Source of the DNA: Thermoplasmata archaeon
GTDB lineage: Archaea > Thermoplasmatota > Thermoplasmata > Halarchaeoplasmatales > Halarchaeoplasmataceae
Direction of reading: 5' to 3'
DNA length: 45,807 nucleotides
NCBI GenBank assembly: GCA_003551675.1
Contig: PUNG01000023.1
Location: 1-45,807 of the forward strand
Below the pieces are notes generated by a model, which searched no databases, was not told where the DNA came from, and worked only from the letters and a program-made list of their open reading frames with translations. Of the stretch, positions 1-11,000 are shown piece after piece. Each line of letters begins with the position of its first letter. Position 1 is the first letter of the stretch. Made by a program: the position numbers and the translations under genes.

Positions 1-1837
1 CTTCATATATTACCTGTCCAGTCGAGTAGCAGTTGATTATCTTTGCCTGAACGTTTCTTCCTACAAAACCACCGTAATCAGTGAACGTAGGAGACGCACC
101 AGATAGACGGATAACGTCTCCTGTGGAATATGATTCAGATATATTCGCCCCATGTAGGTGGCTACCGACAAAACCACCGACATTGTCAAACGTAGCAATT
201 GCGTTACCAGTTGCATAACATCCTGAGATAACAGCGTTTATACCACGGTTGTAACCTACAAGTCCACCTACAGTGGTGGTCCCCACAACGTCCCCTGTGG
301 CAAAGGAATCGTAGATATGATGGCGATTCCACCCAACCAATCCACCTGTATAACTGCTATCTCCAAGCACGGTTGCATGGGCAGACGAATTTCTTATGAT
401 TCCGCCATTTTCATTGAAACCAACTAGCCCGCCTACAGTACCACCGGAACCATAAACGTCTCCTGTAGCATAAGAGTTTTTCACCGTACCTAAGTTCGAT
501 CCCACGAGACCGCCTACATACTCATCACCGCTCACGTTTGCATCGACTACACCAATATTTTGAATGTACCCTTCCTCATCAATATTGCCAAAAAGGCCGA
601 TATGATCTATCTCCGAGCGGTTTATGTACAATCCTTTTATGAGATGGGCACCACCATTAAAACTGCCTGTGAAACCGTCGCCGTTTTGACCTATGGGCAG
701 CCATCCTGCGCCCTCCGTCGGACTGGTACCCCACATCCTGCTGGCATCGGTGATGTATCCGGTTAGATCGATATCTTGAACGAGTGTGTAATCTTCAGTC
801 ATATTCATAGCCATGAGCTGCAGCTGGTGGCTGTTGCGTATTTCAGTATTCCACTCCATCTGGAGGAACGGTCTTGTCTCGCCGTCAACCATCCACCAAT
901 TTTCCGAGAAGTCCCAACCTGCATCCGTAAAAGTGCTTTGGTTCATCATCTCAGCCGTAGTCTTGCCATCGCCGACTCCATTGTCCGGACCGCCGGTCTC
1001 GGTGTCCCAGAAGGAGTTCTCCACCGTGCCAGTGTTCCTCCCTACGAGTCCACCTACATCCTCGTCTCCGCTAACGTTTCCGGTTGCATATGAATTCGAT
1101 ATGGTGCTGTCTTCACCCCAGTTCCCGCCGTTGAGTCCGCCGACGTATTGATGTCCAGTTACATCACCCATGGCATAAGAGTTATTGACTATGGAAACCT
1201 GGCTATTAGTTCCCACTAATCCTCCGATATAAGTGTCGTCTCCATACACGGATACAAAGGCATAGCTGCTATCAATTGTACCTCTATTTCTTCCAACGAG
1301 TCCCCCCACTCGTGTGTAACCACTCACGGTTCCAGTAGCTGACGAATCGTTGATTTCACCATAAATTTGACCTGCCAGTGCTCCTACCATCCCATCTCCG
1401 GTCACATCAACATCTTCCAGCATTACATCGAACACGGCAGCATTTTCATTTAGATAGCCGAACAAACCGACGTAATCGGTATCGCCTCGATCTATGTACA
1501 ACCCAGAGATAGTGTTTCCTTGCCCGTCAAAACTGCCGTTAAAATGTTCATCATCGTCCCCTATGGGCTGCCAACCTTCCGTTGTAGGATCGTTGTGATC
1601 CATGTAACCGTTAGAGGTTTCATTCAGGTCGTTCATCAATATGTAATCACCGTCAAGATCGTCACGTATCTCGTGCAGATCCTCCCACGTATTGATCTCG
1701 GTAACATCGCCCATCGGGTAATTCGTCCCTGATCTTTGCTCAAAAGTTTCACCACTAGACATGCCTACGGACACACCGATCACACTCACTAGCAGTAACA
1801 TTGCCACACACATAACTCTCGTTTTTTTCAATATCAT
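1..1837 (-). CDS. GLUG-repeat secreted/surface protein, partial (runs off left edge)
   Basis: Manual minus-strand translation from ATG at 1837-1835 gives a signal-peptide-like start (MILKKTRVMCVAMLLLVSVIGVSVGMSSG) followed by WEDLHEIRDDLDGDYILMNDLN and many VGGLVG..NSYATGDV GLUG units. Frame checked at several points and still open at position 2. Absent from the ORF track because it has no stop in the window. Confidence 0.85.
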   Translation of the reverse strand, partial: MILKKTRVMCVAMLLLVSVIGVSVGMSSGETFEQRSGTNYPMGDVTEINTWEDLHEIRDDLDGDYILMNDLNETSNGYMDHNDPTTEGWQPIGDDDEHFNGSFDGQGNTISGLYIDRGDTDYVGLFGYLNENAAVFDVMLEDVDVTGDGMVGALAGQIYGEINDSSATGTVSGYTRVGGLVGRNRGTIDSSYAFVSVYGDDTYIGGLVGTNSQVSIVNNSYAMGDVTGHQYVGGLNGGNWGEDSTISNSYATGNVSGDEDVGGLVGRNTGTVENSFWDTETGGPDNGVGDGKTTAEMMNQSTFTDAGWDFSENWWMVDGETRPFLQMEWNTEIRNSHQLQLMAMNMTEDYTLVQDIDLTGYITDASRMWGTSPTEGAGWLPIGQNGDGFTGSFNGGAHLIKGLYINRSEIDHIGLFGNIDEEGYIQNIGVVDANVSGDEYVGGLVGSNLGTVKNSYATGDVYGSGGTVGGLVGFNENGGIIRNSSAHATVLGDSSYTGGLVGWNRHHIYDSFATGDVVGTTTVGGLVGYNRGINAVISGCYATGNAIATFDNVGGFVGSHLHGANISESYSTGDVIRLSGASPTFTDYGGFVGRNVQAKIINCYSTGQVIYE

Positions 1838-2169
1838 ATTTTCACTCCCTCAAAGCCGTATTTTTTATAAAATAACGGAAATGAGATGTTTCAAAGGAAG
1901 TATAATATATGTATATAATAAACATTCCTATACAAAGAGATGTGAGATCTGCTCAAACTGCGTCGGAAGTAGTGGTGAAGTTGGTTTTGCGTAACATCTC
2001 ATGTTGAACGTTGGTAACTTTCACTTTCTTTAGATATATCTATCATGTTCAAGCCAGGGTACAGTGTGATATCCGCGCTGACGGTAAGTCTCCTTAGAAA
2101 GTAAGTAGGGCCTCCTCATCCATACGCATCTAAATGCCCTTTATATAGCCCTGTATCGGGAGCGTTGAG

Positions 2170-2191
2170 ATGTTCCGGTCTCCTGGAACAT
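2170..2191 (-). terminator. Short hairpin just 3' of the 2215-6174 gene
   Basis: Inverted repeat atgttcc (2170-2176) / ggaacat (2185-2191), about 24 bp past the stop codon. Confidence 0.3.
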
Positions 2192-2214
2192 TCAAACCGG
2201 TAAAACTATCGACT

Positions 2215-5200
2215 CTATCCGCTTTCATCATATCCTTCTTCTTCGTCGTCCTCCTCTTCCTCCTCGGGATCATCAACCGTCTTCTCGTCACTCTGCATCC
2301 CCATCCAGACGAACACGAGCAGAGCTATGATAGATAGGATCAACGCAACTACCAACCAACCGTCGGTGGTGACTTCTTCTTCCTCTTCGACAGTAAAAGT
2401 GATGCTCGCATCTTCAGCTTCTATGTGGTATTCCCCGTCCTCTCCGATCTCGTAGCTCGTTGAAATCGTTTCTGTTTCACCAGCTTCAACAGTAACAGTA
2501 TCATTACCTATCACATCTCCATTTATGTAGAACTGTACAGTATATTCTCCTTCTATCTCGCCCACGTTGGTCACGTCTACGCTTATCTTGATCTCTTCTC
2601 CTACTTCAGGTTCTTTCGGCTCTACTGTTAGGGCAGAGAATTCGAATTCCGCAGGAGATAACTTCTCGAAGTGTGCGGTGATGTTTTTGTCTTCATCCAT
2701 GATGACGGTGATCTCTACTTCAGTGCTTGTTTCGTCACCTGTCCACTCTTCGAAGTACCAACCTTCATCAGGTACCGCTGTTAATGTGACTTCCGTGTCT
2801 TCCTCGTACTCTTCCCGCTCAGGTTCTACCACCACTTCACCCTTACCGTCTACATCCACCGTCAACTCGTATGTTTTGATCTCTTCGAACACCGCCGTTA
2901 TCTCTTTATCATCGTGCATTACCACTGTGATCTCTTCCTCCGTTCCTTCCACATCGCCGGTCCACTCGGCGAAATACCAGCTATCCTCGGGTATCGCCGT
3001 CAAATTTACCTCGGTTCCATGCTCGTACTGTTCCTGTTCTGGATCGATTTCAACAAGCCCCTCTCCTTCCACGTGTACCGTTAAAGTGTATTCCCTCATC
3101 GCAAAGTGTGCAGTTACCTCTTTGTCATCGTCCATGATGATAGTGATATCTTCCTCCGTCCCTTCCGCATCGCTGGTCCATTCAACAAAATACCAACCTT
3201 CGTCAGGTACGGCTGTAAGAGTCACTTCAATGCCCGCTTCGTACTCTTCCCGCTCAGGTTCTACCTCCACAACGCCTTCTCCCTCTATTCCTACCGTCAA
3301 CTCGTATGTTTGGATCTCTTCAAACACTGCCGTTACCTCTTTATCATCGTCCATGACTATCGTTATCTCGTCTTCCGTTCCTTCATAATCACCTGTCCAC
3401 TCCACGAACTCGTGTCCCTCGTCTGGCATCGCTGTCAAAATAACCTCGGTTCCTTCGATATAGGCATGGGTACCAGGTTCAGGATCGGTAGTACCTTCTC
3501 CATCTACATATATCGTAAGTAAACGTTCATCTTCTTCCACTTCTCTAAAGTGAGCTGTTACCTTTTTATCGTCGTCCATGGTGATGGTGATCTCGTCTTC
3601 TCTTCCTTCATAGTCGCCGATCCACTCATCGAAGTACCAACCTTCTTCAGGGAAAACAACCAATCCAACATCTTCTCCCTCATTGAATTGGTTTGTCCAG
3701 CCGTCTTCTACCTTCTCACCATCGACTTCGACAGTTCCTTCTCCTTCGATGTTCACCGTCAAGTTGAATTCTACTGCAGGTTCAGTCTCGAAGGAATAAG
3801 TAGGAGATATGGTCCTATTCCCCTTCTCTAGACTGAACGCCTCAACATACCACTCGTGAGTGGTCCCATATTCTAAATCTAATCTATCCGTTTCCACCCT
3901 CCCGGCACTGTCGAGGGTCTCCGAATATTTCAAAGTATCATCCAGGTAGAATTCGACTTCTACTGGATAATCATCACTCTCTATCTCGACGGATAAAGTG
4001 GTGTTCACAGGGACTTCATTCTGCTCGTCCGGTGGTTCTAGATTCGAAATAAAAGGTGAAGAGGAAAAGGTTGGGTTTGTCCACGGGTACTCATCTACGT
4101 TGTAGCCCCCACTTCCCAATATATATCTCGGTTCATCCACCATTCCATCAGAACCCATCTTATCTCGATCCGGGCCGCTGTATTCATCGGGTTCGGTATG
4201 ATCGTCCCAGTAGTTACCACCCAAGGGGTAAGGTTTGTTCCAACGGTTGTATCCGTAATCAGCGTAAGCGTGGATGTGATTATCAAGGAATATGTTATGA
4301 TATATCACCGAAGCTGAAGCGTTATTGATATACATCCCGTATTCGTTGTTCGAGAAGGTGTTATAGTTCAAAGTATGATCTTGAGTGTATTCTAATAAGA
4401 TACCGATCTCGTTGTTCATAAAGGTGTTATTTCTGATAGAATATTCGTTATCATATTTGCTATGGATGCCTTTAACGTTATCAGCAAATATATTATTTTC
4501 AAGCACATTGTTCCTGTTACTAATACGGACAGCCCCTTGGTTATTCGAAAAAAAGTTACTATCGAAATTAGAATTCTGTATCGATCCATCCATGCCTATA
4601 GTGTTGTTTGAAAGACTATTATCGATGAATAAGTGCTCGTGATTACTGATGACAAAATCGACACCTACCTTTCCGCTGTTGGAAACAGTGTTGTTGATGA
4701 AAGTATTATTAAAAGTATGCATTAACTCGAACCCTCTTTCATTGTTTGATATGATATTAGACCGAAAAATATTATCTGGGGATCCTCCAATAAATATACC
4801 TCTCCCGTTTGCAAAGATGCTGTTTTGGGTTAGAGTATTCGATGATGATGCCCCAAAATCGATGCCGTAGTTATCGCTAAATGATACATTATTATTCCTC
4901 AACGTGTTGTTAACCGAACTTGTAAAGTAGATATTATGCATTTTATTATGAGAGAATGTATTATCGATGATTGTGTTGTTGTGAGAGCGATAAAAAGATA
5001 GACCACTTTTACTACTGTTTAGAACGCTGTTATTTGCAAGAGTGTTCCCGTTCGAAAAACCAAGTTGGATACCAACGCTGGTGTTTGAGATTATTTGTTT
5101 CTCTATTCTAACGTCTGTTGAGTTGACCAAAATAACCTGTCCTGCATCAGAAGGCACATCCCCTCCTTTCCTGTTTTTCCAGTAGTAAACTGGGTTTCCG

Positions 5201-6174
5201 TTAACTGTATTACAGGGGGATATGGTATAGGAAACCCATGAATCAATATCGTATGTTCCTAAAATATATATGCCATTCCCTTTCAGAGTATTGTTGAAAA
5301 GCCTATGTGTACTACGGGATTGGAGTCTTATCCCATATCTCTTGTTATCGGTGATCGTGTTATTATAAATATCGTTGTTACCTCCCGATCGAAAAAAAAT
5401 CCCTTCTCGGTTCTTTGATATAACATTTCCTACTAAAGTTATGTTAGTACTCTCAAATAGTTCGATACCGGGAAAATCTTCGTGATTTATTATAATGTTA
5501 TCGACTATGCTGAGGTTGTGAGACTCGGTGATAGAAATTCCAGAGCGCTCGTTGGATACAGCGGTATTATTCAAAACGGTCCCATTTTTCACATAATAAA
5601 AATGAAACCCCGGCTTGCGTAGAAAAGGCCAACCGGAGGCTCCACTGGTGTTGTATACATGATTATCTCTGATCTCGAAGTGGACGGTGGTGTTTCCCAC
5701 GTAGATCCCATAACCGTGGCCGCCGCCGTCGATCTCATACCCTTCTATGATGAACGGGTTTCCTTCAGTACCGTTTCCGCTCCAGTCGTTCTCCGAGGCT
5801 TGCTCGGCGAAGTCAGTGTCATTGTCTATCTTGATGGGATCGTGGGGAGTGTAAGTGTGGAAACCCTGGCTTAGTTCATTATAGCCTCTTCTCGTCGAGA
5901 CGTTTTTTTCTAAGTGAGGTCTATTTTCATCTCCATGGGAACGCAGGTGTGTCTTTTCAAGGGAGGATTCTGTTTTAGATTCCCGTCCGATATCACGTCC
6001 GATATCACGTCCGTGTTTGATATCTCTTAAAGTTTCTTCTCCCCCTTCGCATCCCCTTATATGTCTTTCTGCTCCAAACGATGGAATACTCCCTATAGTC
6101 AACATCAAGATAAGCCCTATCACTACAAACCAAGAGTTTTTAGAGACTTTCATGTTTTTTCCGACTCTGAGCAT
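2215..6174 (-). CDS. Membrane-anchored surface protein: NosD-like right-handed beta-helix, InlB-B-type repeats, CARDB-like domain, C-terminal TM
   Basis: Intact 1319 aa ORF with signal peptide; many N-N-[TI]-[IF] beta-helix turns; repeated 'VTLTAVPDEGWYFVEWTGD..GTEEDITIIMDDDKEVTAHF' modules; TM 'WLVVALILSIIALLVFVWMGM' and an acidic tail. Confidence 0.85.
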   Translation of the reverse strand: MLRVGKNMKVSKNSWFVVIGLILMLTIGSIPSFGAERHIRGCEGGEETLRDIKHGRDIGRDIGRESKTESSLEKTHLRSHGDENRPHLEKNVSTRRGYNELSQGFHTYTPHDPIKIDNDTDFAEQASENDWSGNGTEGNPFIIEGYEIDGGGHGYGIYVGNTTVHFEIRDNHVYNTSGASGWPFLRKPGFHFYYVKNGTVLNNTAVSNERSGISITESHNLSIVDNIIINHEDFPGIELFESTNITLVGNVISKNREGIFFRSGGNNDIYNNTITDNKRYGIRLQSRSTHRLFNNTLKGNGIYILGTYDIDSWVSYTISPCNTVNGNPVYYWKNRKGGDVPSDAGQVILVNSTDVRIEKQIISNTSVGIQLGFSNGNTLANNSVLNSSKSGLSFYRSHNNTIIDNTFSHNKMHNIYFTSSVNNTLRNNNVSFSDNYGIDFGASSSNTLTQNSIFANGRGIFIGGSPDNIFRSNIISNNERGFELMHTFNNTFINNTVSNSGKVGVDFVISNHEHLFIDNSLSNNTIGMDGSIQNSNFDSNFFSNNQGAVRISNRNNVLENNIFADNVKGIHSKYDNEYSIRNNTFMNNEIGILLEYTQDHTLNYNTFSNNEYGMYINNASASVIYHNIFLDNHIHAYADYGYNRWNKPYPLGGNYWDDHTEPDEYSGPDRDKMGSDGMVDEPRYILGSGGYNVDEYPWTNPTFSSSPFISNLEPPDEQNEVPVNTTLSVEIESDDYPVEVEFYLDDTLKYSETLDSAGRVETDRLDLEYGTTHEWYVEAFSLEKGNRTISPTYSFETEPAVEFNLTVNIEGEGTVEVDGEKVEDGWTNQFNEGEDVGLVVFPEEGWYFDEWIGDYEGREDEITITMDDDKKVTAHFREVEEDERLLTIYVDGEGTTDPEPGTHAYIEGTEVILTAMPDEGHEFVEWTGDYEGTEDEITIVMDDDKEVTAVFEEIQTYELTVGIEGEGVVEVEPEREEYEAGIEVTLTAVPDEGWYFVEWTSDAEGTEEDITIIMDDDKEVTAHFAMREYTLTVHVEGEGLVEIDPEQEQYEHGTEVNLTAIPEDSWYFAEWTGDVEGTEEEITVVMHDDKEITAVFEEIKTYELTVDVDGKGEVVVEPEREEYEEDTEVTLTAVPDEGWYFEEWTGDETSTEVEITVIMDEDKNITAHFEKLSPAEFEFSALTVEPKEPEVGEEIKISVDVTNVGEIEGEYTVQFYINGDVIGNDTVTVEAGETETISTSYEIGEDGEYHIEAEDASITFTVEEEEEVTTDGWLVVALILSIIALLVFVWMGMQSDEKTVDDPEEEEEDDEEEGYDESG
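5987..6013. repeat. 12-bp tandem repeat (ccgatatcacgt x2)
   Basis: Exact tandem copies; encodes the GRDIGRDIGRE stretch of the beta-helix protein. Confidence 0.7.
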
Positions 6175-6290
6175 GATGATTATGGATTTAAAAGTTTATA
6201 AAACTTTTTCCTTTGAAATACTTGTAAACTTGGACAAATATTATAAAAAAAATTAAATAGCCTTGTTTCACTTGTATATATGGTGCTAAA

Positions 6291-7961
6291 ATGGCAAAAA
6301 AGAAAATCACCCTAGGGATAGTTTTGTGTTTGATGTTGGGAACGATGGTTGTGGCAACAGGGCCAGTGGAGGCTTCTGAGCCTAATACCACTTCTTCTCT
6401 CTCTGGACAATGGCCTAGTTTTGGCTTAGATGAACAGAATACGGGGAACTCACCTTATTATGGTCCCACGGGCGAGGTGGAGAAATTATGGGCCGCTGAC
6501 ATCTATGGAGAATCTGGTGGATTTGACTGGCAATCACCAGTAATAGGAGATGATGGGACTATTTATATAGGAACCTCTGGTGGCGCATTCGGATATTTAT
6601 ACGAAGTAAACCCAGATGATGGAGACTACGACGTATTTTTTGATGATGATACTAAAATCATTGCTACGCCGGCTATCGACGAGGAAGGTTCTCTATACTT
6701 TCCTACTGGTGGTGATTATAATGTATGGGGCGTCGACTCAGAGGGAGAGGAAAAATGGCATATCTCTGGACGAACAGGAATGTTTAAGCAGTCGTCGCCG
6801 AACATTTTTGAGGGGACTGTATACATTAGTGTTGCCTATGAAAGTGAGTTTCATGCACTCAATGTTGATGATGGCAATCTAGAATGGAGCGACCCATATC
6901 CCATCCAGAGGGCACTCTCTACACCTGCTATATCTCACTGCGGGGATTATGTGTATATAGGTGGAAGAGACGGGCTTCATGCTGTAGAGCGTGATACAGG
7001 AAAGGGAGAATGGATCTACCCAACCGGAGACAGTGTAATCTCCTCTCCAGCTATTGGAGACGATGGTACTATCTATGTTGGTTCTACCGACAATAACCTC
7101 CATGCTGTAAATCCTGATACAGGAGAGGAAAAATGGATATACCCAACCGGTGGCGATGTAATCTCCTCTCCAGCTATTGGAGACGATGGTACTATATATG
7201 TTGGTTCTAAGGATAATTATCTCCATGCTGTAAATCCTGATACAGGAGAGGAAAAATGGACCTACCCAACCGGTGGCGATGTAATCTCTTCTCCGGCTAT
7301 TGGAGGCGATGGTACTATATATGTTGGTTCTAACGATGGGAATTTGTATGCTGTAAATCCTGATACAGGGGAGGAAGAATGGATATTCGACGAACCGGGG
7401 GGTCCTATAAAGTCTTCTCCCGCGATAGATGAGGACGGTAAAATATACGTTGCGTCTGAGGACGGTAACTTATACGCGATCGGAGATTACACCCTCACAG
7501 TAAGTTCTACTTTCGGGGGAAGCACCGATCCACCTGAAGGTACCCACGATTACCCTCCAAACGAAAATGTAGACCTTTCGGCTTACCCTTCCTGGGGCCA
7601 CGAGTTCCATTCTTGGAGCGTGAACGGTCAGATGTACTACACTCCATACATCACGATAACTATGGACGAAGACAAAAATGCGTATGCAATGTTTGTGCCC
7701 GAAAATGGTGGACCCACCTCTTTGGATTCTGGCTACGGTCAGTACCTGGAAGAAGGAGACGCTGCTGAGGATCTCGTTGTTGCATTCAACGATGCGGGCC
7801 TACCGCTATCCGAAGAGTCCGATGAGGAGGGAATAGTGGTGCTAGCTCAAGTGGACAACGACCTGTGGAACGTACTAGTGAATGGAGAAGAAAAGTACTT
7901 GATCGTTGAAACCGACCAAGAGTTGAAGATATTTTCCTATGAATGTGAGAGGAACTCTTGA
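6291..7961 (+). CDS. Secreted PQQ-like beta-propeller protein with C-terminal InlB-B-like module
   Basis: Signal peptide; repeated 'VISSPAIGDDGTIYVGS.DN.LHAVNPDTGEEKWIYPTGGD'; later 'TLTVSSTFGGSTDPPEGTHDYPPNENVDLSAYPSWGHEFHSW'. Confidence 0.85.
   Translation: MAKKKITLGIVLCLMLGTMVVATGPVEASEPNTTSSLSGQWPSFGLDEQNTGNSPYYGPTGEVEKLWAADIYGESGGFDWQSPVIGDDGTIYIGTSGGAFGYLYEVNPDDGDYDVFFDDDTKIIATPAIDEEGSLYFPTGGDYNVWGVDSEGEEKWHISGRTGMFKQSSPNIFEGTVYISVAYESEFHALNVDDGNLEWSDPYPIQRALSTPAISHCGDYVYIGGRDGLHAVERDTGKGEWIYPTGDSVISSPAIGDDGTIYVGSTDNNLHAVNPDTGEEKWIYPTGGDVISSPAIGDDGTIYVGSKDNYLHAVNPDTGEEKWTYPTGGDVISSPAIGGDGTIYVGSNDGNLYAVNPDTGEEEWIFDEPGGPIKSSPAIDEDGKIYVASEDGNLYAIGDYTLTVSSTFGGSTDPPEGTHDYPPNENVDLSAYPSWGHEFHSWSVNGQMYYTPYITITMDEDKNAYAMFVPENGGPTSLDSGYGQYLEEGDAAEDLVVAFNDAGLPLSEESDEEGIVVLAQVDNDLWNVLVNGEEKYLIVETDQELKIFSYECERNS
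7018..7390 (+). repeat. Near-identical 123-bp (41-codon) tandem repeats in the propeller gene
   Basis: The string gtaatctc(c/t)tctcc(a/g)gctattgga recurs at about 7035, 7158 and 7281, period 123 bp, with few differences. Confidence 0.85.
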
Positions 7962-7997
7962 AGGAGGATAAAGCCACCGGAAATGTAAAACCTTTTA

Positions 7998-8013
7998 GGG
8001 GATCGTCATCCCT
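7998..8013. terminator. Bidirectional hairpin between convergent genes
   Basis: ttttaGGGGATcgtcATCCCttttcattttt between the + gene ending 7961 and the - gene ending 8016. Confidence 0.45.
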
Positions 8014-8015
8014 TT

Positions 8016-11000
8016 TCATTTTTCTTCTTCTTGCGTGCTTTTTTTCCTCTTTTTATCCAGAAAAAGCTTATCAAGATCGCTCTTATCCTCGTTTTGAAAC
8101 CTTCTTTCACGCATCCCCTTCCAGACGAACACGAGCAGTGCTATGATAGAGAGGATCAACGCAACTACCAACCAACTGTCGGTGGTGACTTCTTCCTCCT
8201 CTTCGACAGTAAAAGTGATGCCCACATCCTCCGCTTCTATGTGGTACTCCCCGTCCTCTTCGATCTCGTAGCTCGTTGAAACCATTTCTGTTTCACCAGC
8301 TTCAATAGTAACAGTATTGTTACCTATCACATCTCCATTTATGTAGAACTGTACGGTATATTCTCCTTCTAGCTCACCCACGTTGATCACGTCTACGCTT
8401 ATCTTGATCTCATCTCCTACTTCCGGTTCTTCAGGCTCTACTGTTAGGTTGGATAATTCAAATTCCGCAGGAGCTAACTTCTCAAAATGTGCGGTGATGT
8501 TTTTGTCTTCGTCCATGATGACGGTGATATCCACTTCAGTGCTTGTTTCGTCACCGGACCACTCCACAAATTTCCAGTCTTCGGCAGGCACCGCTGTTAA
8601 AGTGACTTCCGTGCCGGTTTCGTACTCGTCCTGCTCGGGCTCAACTTCTACGTCTCCCTCGCCTTCGATGTTCACTTCAAGTTCGTAGTATTCGGACTCT
8701 TCTTCAAATACTGCGGTGATGTGCATATCATCGTTCATAGTTATGGTGATCTGTTCATCCATACCCTCGTGATCTCCTGTCCACTCTTTGAACGCATAAC
8801 CTTTGTCCGGATCAGCCGTCAGTGTCACTTCGGTACCCTCTTCGTACTCTTTTTGGTCCGGTTCCACCACCACATCACCTTCGCCTTCGATATTTATCGT
8901 GAGTTCATAGTCTTCTAGCAGCTCTTCAAAGTGAGCTGTGATCTCCTTGTCCTCGTCCATGGTTATGGTGATCACTTCGCTATCCTCTTCACCTTCGTAA
9001 TCTCCTGTCCACTCGTCGAATCGCCAATTATTGTCTGGATAGGCTGTAAGCGTCACCTCAGTACCGTTTTCGTATTCGTCCTGATCGGGATCGACCTCGA
9101 CCGTTCCTTCTCCCTCAATGTTTATAGTGAGATCGTATTCTACTACTTCTTCGAATACCGCTGTTATACTCTTGTTGGCGTCCATCGTTACGTTCATCGT
9201 CGGATCTGTTCCTGAAACTGCTCCTGTCCACTCGCCAAACTCCCAGCCCTCTGATGGCACTGCTTCCACTGTAACAGCAGTTCCATTTTCATAGATGTGT
9301 TCTCCAGGATCCGGATCGGTCGTACCTTCACCTTCCACGGCAATCGTTAGCTCGTATGTTTTAACTACTTCTTCGAATACCGCTGTTATGCTCTTGTTGG
9401 CGTCCATCGTTAGGTTTATCGTCGGATCTGTTCCGTCGTAGTCTCCTGTCCATCCGACAAAGTCCCAGCCCTCATCAGGTGCAGCTTCCACTGTAACGAC
9501 CTCTCCTTCTTCATAGGTGTGCGTACCTTCTGCCGGAACAGTAGAGCCTTCTCCGTCGATATTTACCGTGAGATCGTATTGTACTGTTTCCTCGAATACT
9601 GCGGTGATCTCCTTATTTTCGTCCATCGTGATCGTTATCTCCTTTTCCGATCCAGTGTGGGCGCCGGTCCATCCATTGAAGATCCATCCTTCGTCGGCAG
9701 CGGCTCTCAGGTCCACTTCCGTACCGTTCTCGTAAACCAAAGTCTCGCCGTCCACGACTTCCTCACCATCGACTTCGACAGTCCCTTCACCTTCTACGTT
9801 TATCGTCAGATTGAACTCCTCCGGTCCGTATAGGTCTTCCCAGCTCAAGAACGGGTACGTTTCATTATCCACGATATTCCATATATGTTCTGGATCGGTC
9901 TCTTCATGCTCCACGCTCGTGATATTCCAGCCCGCATCTTTGAAGTTAGTGATATTTTGCATCTCTTCTGTGGTCAATCCTGTACCTCCTGCACTCTCAT
10001 TTTGACCTGTTGCTTCGATGTCCCAGAAAGAGGCCTCCTGTATACCGCCTTTCCTTCCTCCGACTAAACCTCCTTCAGTCCCCTTTCCTTCTACAGGACC
10101 CGCGGCATATGAATTGTATATACCACCTAGTAAATACCCCACGAGCCCACCAACCTTTCCATATCCACTTACCTCTCCTGTGGCATACGAGTTATTGATT
10201 TCTCCGCGATTTGCTCCGACGAGGCCGCCTACCTGAGAGCCTTCTCCATTTACATCACTAGTTGCATATGAGTTCTCTACTTTCCCTCCTCCCCAATCAT
10301 TTTCTCCTACGAGCCCACCTACTGCTCCCCAATCTCCAACCACATTACCGGTTGCATGCGAATTGTTTACGGTGCCGCTGTTCACTCCCACCAGCCCGCC
10401 TATATACCACCCTTGTCCACTCACGTTTCCTGTGGCATACGAGTTCTCTAACGTCCCTTCCCTGTTCACTCCCACCAGCCCGCCTACCTCACTTTCTCCG
10501 CTCACTTTTACATCTACCACGCCTACATTAGCGATCTCTGCATCGTTTGTAGCTCCAAATAGTCCTACATTATTCGTTTCTATGCGATCTATGTAAAGAT
10601 CCCTTATCTCATACCCGTCTCCGTCGAAAGTGCCCGTGAAACGATCGTCGTTGTCACCTATCAGCTCCCAACCTTTCCCTTCGTTCGCCTCTTCAGAAGC
10701 GTATTCGTCGTAATAGTCCGTATCTTCGTTCAGGTCGTTCATCAAAACATAGTCTCCGGTTAGATCCTCTCTCACCTCGTGCAGGTCTTCCCAGTCGTAG
10801 ATTCTCTTCCGTACGTCTTCAAAGTGGGCCGTGATTTCTTTATCCTGGTCCATCTCCAATATGATCTCGGCTTCGTCTCCTTGATAGTCACCGGTCCATT
10901 CGTCGAAGACCCATCCTTTCTCGGCAATGGCCTTCAGGTCCACTTTAGTACTGTTCTCGTAAACCAGCGTCTCTCCGTCCTCGATCTCCTCACCATCGAC

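Noticed and set aside
2567-3522. Plus-strand ORFs (273 aa, 138 aa) opposite the beta-helix/InlB-B gene
   Set aside because: Ser/Thr/Val-rich antisense shadows of the repeated acidic coding sequence on the minus strand; no independent start signal or domain.
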